64,000 nt of DNA, taken from Mycolicibacterium neoaurum. Its GTDB lineage: Bacteria > Actinomycetota > Actinomycetes > Mycobacteriales > Mycobacteriaceae. Both the position numbers and the translations under genes were made by a program. Below are positions 57,097 through 64,000 of this stretch, in pieces; position 1 is the stretch's first letter, and every line of letters begins with the position of its first letter. The notes under the pieces are model-generated. The model searched no databases and was not told where the DNA came from. It saw only the letters and a list, made by a program, of their open reading frames with translations. The stretch is from the NCBI RefSeq assembly GCF_036946495.1, contig NZ_JAQIIX010000001.1, forward strand, positions 992,001 to 1,056,000, written 5' to 3'.

Positions 57097-60057
57097 TCAG
57101 ACTCCGAACACGTTGCGTACCACGTTTTTCGCCCGTCGGGTGACGCGCAGATAGTTGTCGAGAAACTCCCCGCCGTCACCGCCAGGCCATCCCGCCGCCG
57201 CGGCGACCGCGTTCAGTTGCCGACCCGGGCCCGGCAGTTGATCGGTCGCCTTGCCGCGCACCAGCACCAGGGCGTTGCGCGCCCGGGTCGCCGTCAGCCA
57301 CGCCTCCCGCAGTTGTGCGACATCGCCTTCGGCGAGCAACTCCGCGGCGCCGATCGCATCCAGGGTCGCCAAGGTCGAGGTGTTGTGCAGCGCCGGTATC
57401 TCATGGGCGTAGCGCAACTGCAGCAGCTGGACGGTCCATTCGATATCGGCCAATCCACCGCGGCCCAACTTGGTGTGGGTGTTGGGATCGGCACCGCGCG
57501 GCAACCGCTCGGCATCCACGCGCGCCTTGACCCGACGGATCTCCTGAACCGCCTCGGCCGACACCCCGCCCGCCGGATAACGGGTCTTGTCGACGAGATG
57601 CAGGAACCGCTCCCCCAACTCCAGATCACCGGCCACCCGATGCGCCCGCAACAAGGCCTGGATCTCCCACGGCTGCGCCCACTGGGAGTAGTACGCCTCG
57701 TAAGAGGCCAACGTGCGCACCAGCGGACCGTTGCGGCCCTCCGGCCGCAGACCGGTGTCGACCTCCAATGGCGGGTCGGCACTGGGGGTTCCGAGCAGGG
57801 CGCGCACCTGTTCGGCGATCGTCACCGACCACTTGACCGCGACCGACTCCTCGGCGCCGTTGTCGGGCTCGCAGACGAACATGACATCGGCATCGGAGCC
57901 GTACCCCAGTTCGCCGCCACCGAGCCGACCCATCCCGATCACCGCGATGCGTGCCGGCGCTCCCCCCGCGGGGGTCTTGTCCCGGATCACCACGTCCAGC
58001 GCGGCCTGCAGCACCGCCACCCAGATCGAGGTCAGCGCCCGGCACACATCGGTGACCTCGAGCATGCCCAACAGGTCGGCCGAGGCGATGCGGGCCAGCT
58101 CGCGGCGGCGCAGGGTGCGCGCCGCGGCGATCGCGCGGGCCGGATCCTGATGCCTCGCGGCCGAGGCGACCAACGCCCGACCGACGGTATCCGGGTCGGC
58201 ATCAAGGAGTTTCGGACCCGACGGTCCGTCGGCGTAGAGCTGGATCACCTCCGGAGCGCGCATCAACAGATCGGGGACGTAGGCCGAGGTGCCCAGCACC
58301 CGCATCAGACGTTTGGCGACCGCCCCCTCGTCACGCAGCGTGGACAGATACCAGCGCAGATCACCGAGTTCCTCGCTGATGCGCCGGTAGGCCAACAGCC
58401 CGGCGTCGGGATCGGGGGTGTCGGACAACCAGTCCAACAGCGTGGGCAACAACACCTGCTGCACCCGCCCACGGCGGCCGCCCTCACCGGTCAGCGCCGC
58501 GAGGTGGGTCAACGCACTGCTCGGACCCTCGTAACCCAGTGCGGCCAGCTGTCGTTCGGCCGACTCGGTGGACATCACCTCATGGATGCCCGGCTTACCG
58601 ACCGACTCCAGCAGCGGCTGATAGAACAGCTTGGCGTGCAACCGCGATACCCGGTGGCTCTGCCGTTTGAGTTCGTTGCGCAGCACGCCGAGGGCGTCGT
58701 GCTGGCCGTCGGGCCGGACATGCGCCGCGCGCGCCAGCCAGCGCAGCGCCTCCTCGTCATCGGGTTCGGGCAACATGTGCGTGCGCTTGAGCCGCTGCAA
58801 CTGCAGCCGATGTTCGAGCAATCGTAGGAACTCGTAGGACGCAGTCAGATTGGCGGCATCATCGCGGCCGACGTAACCACCGCTGCCCAGCGCGGCCAGC
58901 GCATCGACGGTCGACGCGACATGCAACGTGTCGTCGGTGCGACCGTGTACCAATTGCAGCAGCTGCACCGCGAACTCGACATCGCGCAGGCCACCGGTGC
59001 CCAGCTTGAGCTCCCGGTCACGCACCCCGGCCGGCACCAGCTCGACCACACGGCGACGCATGGCCTGCACGTCGGGGACGAAATCCTCACGCTCGCAGGC
59101 GGTCCAGACCATCGGCATCAGCGCCTCGATATAGCGCGCGCCCAGTTCGGGATCCCCGGCGGCCGGGCGGGCCTTGAGCAGCGCCTGGAACTCCCAGGTC
59201 TTGGCCCATCGTTCGTAGTAGGCGATATGGGATTCCAGCGTCCGCACCAGCTGGCCCTGCTTGCCCTCCGGGCGCAGCGCCGCGTCGACCTCGAAGAAGG
59301 TATCCCCGGCGAACCGCATCATCTCCCCGGCGACCCGAGTGCTGATCGCATCGGCGTTCTCCGCAACGAAGATGACATCCACGTCGCTGACGTAGTTCAG
59401 TTCGCGCGCACCGCATTTGCCCATCGCGATGACCGAGATGACCGGCGCCTTCCCCGGATCGTCGCAGACCGTCTTGACCGCGATCACCAGGGCCGCCGCC
59501 AGCGCGGCATCGGCGAGGTCGGAAAGGTGTTCGCCGACCGTGCTGAACTGCAGCACGGGCTCGTTCTCGACGGTCGGCGCCAGGTCCAGACCAGCCAGCA
59601 CCAGCAGCCGGTCCCGGTAGAGCGTCTGCAGCGGCAGACTGGCCAATCGGGTGTCGGTGACCTCGTGCGCGGCGGCGACGAACTGCTCGGCCAACGCATC
59701 CCGGTCCGGCAGCCGCACCGCGCCGGCCAACAGCCGCCAGGACTGCGGCCGCGCGACGAGGTGATCACCGAGGGCCAGCGAACCGCCGAGGACCGCGAAC
59801 AGTCTCCCGCGCAGTGACTTGTCTTTCAGCAGCGCGGCGTTCAGCTCGTCCCAGTCGTCGCCGAGGGCGTCGGCCAGGCGCACCATCGCGCGCAGCGCGG
59901 CATCGGCGTCGGGCGCACGCGAGAGCGACCACAGCAGCTCGACATGGTCGTCGGTGTTCCAGCCGAGCCGATCCAGGTCCGCCTTGGCGGTCAGCTCGAC
60001 CAGGCCCAGTCGCCCGACACCGGGCAGCTTGGGACGCTGAGTGACGGGTTTGGACAC
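57097..60057 (-). CDS. glnE: glutamine synthetase adenylyltransferase/deadenylase
   Basis: 986 residues. Adds AMP to GlnA1 Tyr406 to reduce activity and removes it again. Two nucleotidyltransferase domains: N-terminal deadenylase half with YVSDVDVIFVAEN, and C-terminal adenylylase half with GYGSDADVMFVCEP (both GxD-x-D type), each followed by an alpha-helical PII-uridylyltransferase domain with LGRGGLADIEWTVQLLQL and LGTGGLRDVEFAVQLLQL. GTG start at 60057, 9 nt after glnA2 stop. Essential in M. tuberculosis because GS must not be unregulated (literature). Confidence 0.97.
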   Translation of the reverse strand: MSKPVTQRPKLPGVGRLGLVELTAKADLDRLGWNTDDHVELLWSLSRAPDADAALRAMVRLADALGDDWDELNAALLKDKSLRGRLFAVLGGSLALGDHLVARPQSWRLLAGAVRLPDRDALAEQFVAAAHEVTDTRLASLPLQTLYRDRLLVLAGLDLAPTVENEPVLQFSTVGEHLSDLADAALAAALVIAVKTVCDDPGKAPVISVIAMGKCGARELNYVSDVDVIFVAENADAISTRVAGEMMRFAGDTFFEVDAALRPEGKQGQLVRTLESHIAYYERWAKTWEFQALLKARPAAGDPELGARYIEALMPMVWTACEREDFVPDVQAMRRRVVELVPAGVRDRELKLGTGGLRDVEFAVQLLQLVHGRTDDTLHVASTVDALAALGSGGYVGRDDAANLTASYEFLRLLEHRLQLQRLKRTHMLPEPDDEEALRWLARAAHVRPDGQHDALGVLRNELKRQSHRVSRLHAKLFYQPLLESVGKPGIHEVMSTESAERQLAALGYEGPSSALTHLAALTGEGGRRGRVQQVLLPTLLDWLSDTPDPDAGLLAYRRISEELGDLRWYLSTLRDEGAVAKRLMRVLGTSAYVPDLLMRAPEVIQLYADGPSGPKLLDADPDTVGRALVASAARHQDPARAIAAARTLRRRELARIASADLLGMLEVTDVCRALTSIWVAVLQAALDVVIRDKTPAGGAPARIAVIGMGRLGGGELGYGSDADVMFVCEPDNGAEESVAVKWSVTIAEQVRALLGTPSADPPLEVDTGLRPEGRNGPLVRTLASYEAYYSQWAQPWEIQALLRAHRVAGDLELGERFLHLVDKTRYPAGGVSAEAVQEIRRVKARVDAERLPRGADPNTHTKLGRGGLADIEWTVQLLQLRYAHEIPALHNTSTLATLDAIGAAELLAEGDVAQLREAWLTATRARNALVLVRGKATDQLPGPGRQLNAVAAAAGWPGGDGGEFLDNYLRVTRRAKNVVRNVFGV

Positions 60058-60066
60058 CCACCCAAG

Positions 60067-61404
60067 CTACAGCGACAGGTAGTTCTTCAACTCGAACGGG
60101 GTGACGGTGCTGCGGTAGTTCTCCCACTCCGTGCGCTTGTTGCGCAAGAAGTAGTCGAACACGTGCTCTCCCAGAGCTTCCGCCACCAGCTCGGAGCTCT
60201 CCATCTCGGCCAATGCCACGCCGAGGCTGCCCGGCAGTTCCTTGTAGCCCATGGCGCGGCGTTCCTCGGGCGTCAGGCTCCACACGTTGTCCTCGGCCTG
60301 CGGGCCCAGCACGTAGTTCTTCTCGACTCCGCGCAGGCCGGCCGCCAGCAATACCGCATACGTCAGGTACGGGTTGCAGGCCGAGTCCGGGCTGCGCACC
60401 TCGATGCGCCGCGAGGAGGCCTTGCGCGGGGTGTACATCGGCACCCGCACCAGCGCCGAGCGGTTGGCCGCGCCCCACGACGCCGCGGTCGGGGCCTCGC
60501 CGCCGTGCACCAGCCGCTTGTAGGAGTTCACCCATTGGTTGGTGACGGCACTGATCTCGCTGGCGTGCTCCAGGATTCCCGCGATGAACGACTTCGCGAC
60601 ATCGGAGAGCTGCAGCGGATCGTCGGGGCTGTGGAAGGCGTTGGTCTCACCCTCGAACAGGCTCATATGGGTGTGCATCGCCGAACCGGGATGCTCGGAG
60701 AACGGCTTGGGCATGAAGGAGGCCCGCACGCCATCGCTGAGAGCCACCTCTTTGACCAGGTAGCGGAAGGTCATCACGTTGTCGGCCATGGACAGGGCGT
60801 CGGCGTAGCGCAGGTCGATCTCCTGCTGGCCGGGCGCACCCTCGTGGTGGCTGAACTCCACCGAGATGCCCATCTGCTCCAGCGCATCGATGGCGTGGCG
60901 ACGGAAGTTGGGCGCCGAATCGTGCACGGCCTGGTCGAAGTAGCCGCCGTTGTCGGCCGGTACCGGCGGGTCTTCGTCATTGCCGGGCTTGAGCAGGAAG
61001 AACTCGATCTCCGGATGCACGTAGCAGGAGAAACCGAGATCGCTGGCCTTGGCGAGCTGGCGGCGCAGCACATGCCGCGAGTCCGCCCACGACGGGGAGC
61101 CGTCGGGCATGGTGATATCGCAGAACATCCGCGCCGAGTGGTGCCTGCCCGCGCTGTCAGACCACGGCAACACCTGGAAGGTGGACGGATCGGGGCGGGC
61201 GACCATATCGGCCTCCGACACCCGGGCGAAACCCTCGATCGAGGAGCCGTCGAAGCCGATGCCCTCCTCGAAGGCACCCTCGAGCTCGGCGGGCGCGATC
61301 GCCACCGACTTGAGGTAGCCGAGCACGTCGGTGAACCACAACCGGACGAAACGGATATCGCGTTCCTCCAGCGTGCGCAGCACGAATTCCTTCTGGCGGT
61401 CCAT
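60067..61404 (-). CDS. glnA2: glutamine synthetase GlnA2
   Basis: 445 residues (M. tuberculosis Rv2222c 446). Type I fold: FDGSSIEGFARVSEADM, SCYVHPEIEFFLLK, FSHHEGAPGQQEIDLRY, FMPKPFSEHPGSAMHTHMSL and NRSALVRVPMYT. No Tyr at the place of the GlnA1 adenylylation loop (LTPEERRAMGYKELPGSL keeps a Tyr only in a shifted context), so it may not be a GlnE target. It heads the glnA2-glnE-thioesterase transcript. A GlnR-like site lies about 25 nt upstream. Physiological role distinct from GlnA1. Confidence 0.95.
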   Translation of the reverse strand: MDRQKEFVLRTLEERDIRFVRLWFTDVLGYLKSVAIAPAELEGAFEEGIGFDGSSIEGFARVSEADMVARPDPSTFQVLPWSDSAGRHHSARMFCDITMPDGSPSWADSRHVLRRQLAKASDLGFSCYVHPEIEFFLLKPGNDEDPPVPADNGGYFDQAVHDSAPNFRRHAIDALEQMGISVEFSHHEGAPGQQEIDLRYADALSMADNVMTFRYLVKEVALSDGVRASFMPKPFSEHPGSAMHTHMSLFEGETNAFHSPDDPLQLSDVAKSFIAGILEHASEISAVTNQWVNSYKRLVHGGEAPTAASWGAANRSALVRVPMYTPRKASSRRIEVRSPDSACNPYLTYAVLLAAGLRGVEKNYVLGPQAEDNVWSLTPEERRAMGYKELPGSLGVALAEMESSELVAEALGEHVFDYFLRNKRTEWENYRSTVTPFELKNYLSL

Positions 61405-61426
61405 AGGCGAAGCCTAGGTACCGGCT

Positions 61427-61442
61427 GTTAAATCTGTGTTAC
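61427..61442 (-). promoter_or_regulatory. weak GlnR-like box upstream of glnA2
   Basis: On the minus strand GTAAC-N6-TTAAC gives AC-n9-AC. The first half-site is perfect, the second has two mismatches to GaAAC. Weaker than the glnA1 site. Confidence 0.3.
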
Positions 61443-61475
61443 GCGGCCGAGTCCGGCGGCGACGAATCGTCGGAC

Positions 61476-62984
61476 TCAGCACCGCAACCCGGCCGGCGGC
61501 TGGGTCAGATCGGTCAGGAATGCCAGCACCGACGTGTCGACGCAGGCGTCACCGTTGAACACCACCGTGTGCTGGCTGCCCTCGAAGGTCACCAGCGGCG
61601 CCTGCAACTGCTGGGCCAAGTTCACCCCGGCCTGGTACGGGGTCGCCGGATCACGCGTGGTGGACACGACGATCACCTTGCCCGGCCCCGGCGAGACGGC
61701 CGGGTGTGGCTCGCGGGTGGACGACACCGGCCACAGCGCGCAGATATCGCGCGGTGCGTAACCGGTGAAGCTGCCGTACTCCAGGAAGGGAGCCGCCGCC
61801 CGGGTGCGCCGGTCGGCGTCCACCCACACCGCCGGATCCGGTGAGAAGCGGGCATCGGCACAGCGGATCGCGGTGAAGGCATCCTGCTGGCTGCTGTAGC
61901 GGCCACCCGCATCACGACCCAGGTAGTTGTCGGCGAGCATCAGCAGGTCGCCGGCATCGGTGCCGTGGGCCAGCCCGAGCAGACCACTGGTCAGATAGGG
62001 CCAGTACCGCTTCGAGTACAGCGCGTTGGCGGTACCGGTGATGGCGTCGGAGTAGCTCAGCCCGCGCGGGTCGGACGTGGCGCCCGGCCGCTGGACCAGC
62101 GGGTCGATCAGCTCGTGGTAGCGGCTGACGAAGGCGGCGGGGTCGGTGCCCAGTGGGCAGGCCGGCGAGCGGGCGCAGTCGGCGGCGTACTCGTCGAAAA
62201 CACCCTGGAATCCCGCGAGTTGCGCGATGTTCCGCTCGATCGGACCGACCGCCGGATCCAGCGCACCGTCGAGCACCATGGCGCGCACCCGATCCGGATA
62301 GCGCTCGGCGTAGGCGGTACCCAGTGCGGTGCCATAGGAGAAGCCGAGATAGCTGAGCTGCTCCTCACCGAGGGCTGCGCGGACAATGTCCATGTCGTCG
62401 GCGGCGGTGTCGGTGCCCAGGCCCGCCAGGAACGACGCACCCAGTTGGTCGAGGCAACGTTGCCCGAACCAGCGGTAGACCTCTTCGATATGGGCGATCC
62501 CGGTAGGGCTGTAGTCGACCATCGGCTCGCGCCGGTAGGCGTCCATCTCGGCGTCGGTGCGGCAGCGCAGCTGCGGTGTCGAGTAACCGATCCCACGCGG
62601 ATCGAAGCCGACGAGATCGAATCGGCGACCGATCTCGGTGTCCGCCAGGGCCGTTCCCATATCGGCGACGGTGTCCACCGCCGAGGCACCGGGACCGCCC
62701 GGATTGACCATCAGGATCCCGATCCGGTCCCCCGATGCGGGCACCCTGATGACCGCCAGCTCCGCCCCGTCGACCGCGACGGTGCCGCATTGGGCGGTCG
62801 CGATGACCGGCCGGTCACCCAGCAGCTGTGCGCAACCGCCCCAGGCGACGGCGGCCTGCGCGGGCACGACGAGCGCGCCGGCCAGCACCAGTGGGGCCAG
62901 CAGCATCGCGAAAAGCCTGCCCGCCAGCCACATGCCGGCCATGCTCGCACGGGCCGCCGCGCTCGCCCGCCGACGCACCGCCAC
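61476..62984 (-). CDS. secreted alpha/beta-hydrolase peptidase, TAP-like (Rv2223c-like)
   Basis: 502 residues. An N-terminal signal sequence (LFAMLLAPLVLAGALVVPAQA) precedes an alpha/beta hydrolase core: oxyanion MVNPGGPGASAVD, nucleophile LGFSYGTALGTA, and the C-terminal TAP-like domain with VVSTTRDPATPYQAGVNLA (Asp) and FEGSQHTVVF (His), a full Ser-Asp-His triad. Paralogue of the next gene (same blocks throughout). GTG 62984 or ATG 62942 can start it; the latter gives a more compact signal peptide. Probable serine peptidase of the envelope or periplasm. Confidence 0.9.
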   Translation of the reverse strand: MAVRRRASAAARASMAGMWLAGRLFAMLLAPLVLAGALVVPAQAAVAWGGCAQLLGDRPVIATAQCGTVAVDGAELAVIRVPASGDRIGILMVNPGGPGASAVDTVADMGTALADTEIGRRFDLVGFDPRGIGYSTPQLRCRTDAEMDAYRREPMVDYSPTGIAHIEEVYRWFGQRCLDQLGASFLAGLGTDTAADDMDIVRAALGEEQLSYLGFSYGTALGTAYAERYPDRVRAMVLDGALDPAVGPIERNIAQLAGFQGVFDEYAADCARSPACPLGTDPAAFVSRYHELIDPLVQRPGATSDPRGLSYSDAITGTANALYSKRYWPYLTSGLLGLAHGTDAGDLLMLADNYLGRDAGGRYSSQQDAFTAIRCADARFSPDPAVWVDADRRTRAAAPFLEYGSFTGYAPRDICALWPVSSTREPHPAVSPGPGKVIVVSTTRDPATPYQAGVNLAQQLQAPLVTFEGSQHTVVFNGDACVDTSVLAFLTDLTQPPAGLRC

Positions 62985-63026
62985 GGAGATCAGACGGTGA
63001 CGCAGCCGTGACCTGCCGGCCGCCGG

Positions 63027-64000
63027 TCAGCAGCGGGTGCCTACCGGCGGGACCTGGAGATCGACGAGGTACTTGCTGGAGATGTCGTCGACGCAGCGGT
63101 CGCCCTGGAACACCACGGTGTGCTGGGTGCCGTCGTAGGTGAGCAGCGTCCCGCCGAGCTGGCGGGCCAGGTCGACACCGGCCTGGTACGGCGTCGCCGG
63201 ATCGTTGGTGGTCGACACCACCAGGGTCGGCGGCATGTTCTGCACCCGCAGCTCGTGCTGTTCCGACGTCGGCGGCACCGGCCAGAACGAGCAGGTTCCC
63301 ATCGGGGCGTTACCGGTGAACTCGCCATAACTCATGAACGGCGCGAGCTCGCGGAGCTTGCGGTCCTGCTCGATGACGACATCGCGATCGGTGATCGGGG
63401 GTTCGTCGACGCAGTTGACGGCGACCCGGACATCGGTCGAATTGTTGTAGTGGCCGTCGGCATCTCGACCCATGTAGAGGTCCGACAGCGCAAGCATGGT
63501 GTCACCGCGACCGGCGCGCAGCTCGGTCAGCGCGTCGGTCAGGTGGCGCCACAGGCTCGGCGAGTACAGCGGCAGGATCGTGCCCACGACCGCGTCGCTG
63601 TAGCCGAGCCCGCGCGGATCGCGGGTCCGGGCCGGGCTGTCGACCAGCGGATCGACCAGCGACTTGTACACCTCGGTGGCCTTGGCCGGATCGGTGCCCA
63701 GCGGGCATTCCGGATCCTTGGCGCAGTCGGCGGCGTAATCGTCGAACGCGGTCTGGAAGGCCTTGGCCTGACGCAGATCGGCCTCCAGCGGGTCGGCGTT
63801 GGGATCGACCGCGCCGTCGAGGATCATCGCGCGCACCTTGTCGCCACCGAACAGCTCGGCGTAGGTGGCGCCGATCCTGGTGCCGTAGGAGTAGCCGAGA
63901 TAGGTCAGCTTCTCGTCACCGACGGCCTGCCGCATGGCATCCAGATCCTTTGCCACGCTTTGGGTTCCGATGTTCGCCAAAAACTCGTCACCCATCTTCT
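63027..64000 (-). CDS. caeA: CaeA/Hip1 serine peptidase, C-terminal two thirds (5' end outside window)
   Basis: At least 324 codons; the frame is open to the right edge. The nucleophile elbow LGYSYGTRIGATYAE, the Asp in VVSTTNDPATPYQAGVDLA and His in YDGTQHTVVFQGDRC are present. It is adjacent and paralogous to the Rv2223c-like gene, as in M. tuberculosis, where Hip1 (Rv2224c) is an envelope-anchored peptidase that cleaves GroEL2 and dampens host responses (literature). The signal peptide/lipobox is outside the window. Confidence 0.92.
   Translation of the reverse strand, partial: KMGDEFLANIGTQSVAKDLDAMRQAVGDEKLTYLGYSYGTRIGATYAELFGGDKVRAMILDGAVDPNADPLEADLRQAKAFQTAFDDYAADCAKDPECPLGTDPAKATEVYKSLVDPLVDSPARTRDPRGLGYSDAVVGTILPLYSPSLWRHLTDALTELRAGRGDTMLALSDLYMGRDADGHYNNSTDVRVAVNCVDEPPITDRDVVIEQDRKLRELAPFMSYGEFTGNAPMGTCSFWPVPPTSEQHELRVQNMPPTLVVSTTNDPATPYQAGVDLARQLGGTLLTYDGTQHTVVFQGDRCVDDISSKYLVDLQVPPVGTRC

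Overview
The window is high-GC actinobacterial chromosome. Its gene order follows the Mycobacterium tuberculosis stretch from pknL (Rv2176) to caeA/hip1 (Rv2224c), recalled from memory and not searched. MmpS3, EphD, RipC, PimB, the qcrCAB/ctaCEF respiratory supercomplex genes and glnE between two glutamine synthetase genes all point to Mycobacterium/Mycolicibacterium. Several genes that I do not recall in the tuberculosis locus (selO, cobU beside cobT, a DinB-like protein, a YtcJ-type amidohydrolase, two DoxX genes) suggest an environmental, non-tuberculous species. About 60 protein genes are supported. I see no rRNA, tRNA or CRISPR.

Layout. 1-10 kb: the end of the kinase gene pknL, aroG, an exoribonuclease, envelope mannosyl- and acyltransferases, a tight minus-strand set (ArsA-like ATPase, CxxC protein, two SRPBCC proteins) and fadD15. 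10-16.6 kb: pimB, a HExxH lipoprotein, the peptidoglycan hydrolase ripC, a small Cys-rich protein, an exonuclease/GIY-YIG fusion, and trpD. 16.7-25 kb: the bc1-aa3 respiratory module (ctaE-qcrC-qcrA-qcrB on plus; ctaC-ctaF on minus), with mmpS3 and a DUF2561-like gene between. 25-34.8 kb: asnB, adoK, an A-type Fe-S protein, glycerate kinase, a DUF3043 protein, cobU-cobT-cobS and selO. 35-41.9 kb: a large secreted C39-like cysteine-peptidase candidate, ilvE, gcvT, an adenylate cyclase and pepB. 42-43.3 kb: an intact IS30-family element sitting inside an intergenic hairpin. 43.4-53.2 kb: ephD, dlaT, the lipB-lipA lipoylation pair, a DUF4191-like membrane protein, a Tat lipoprotein amidohydrolase and an RDD protein. 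53.3-64 kb: nitrogen assimilation (glnA1, glnE, glnA2), small accessory genes, and two secreted TAP-like peptidases, the second cut by the window edge.

How the genes work together. The respiratory genes encode most of the cytochrome bcc-aa3 supercomplex. lipB and lipA make the lipoyl group that DlaT carries, and that the glycine cleavage system (GcvT) also depends on. GlnE adenylylates GlnA1, whose target Tyr406 is visible, and a GlnR-like box precedes glnA1. MptC, PimB, FadD15, PlsC, MmpS3, EphD and RipC all belong to envelope building.

Points that stand out: (i) the secreted protein at 35168-36976; (ii) the IS30 element with perfect 27-bp inverted repeats and an ACG target duplication inside a hairpin loop; (iii) two genes (5989-7260 and 11195-12022) that seem to need a CTG start; (iv) a repeated TANNNT box 6-8 nt before start codons, implying many leaderless transcripts; (v) tandem duplications that run through the stop codons of glnA1 and of the epimerase gene at 47392-48303.
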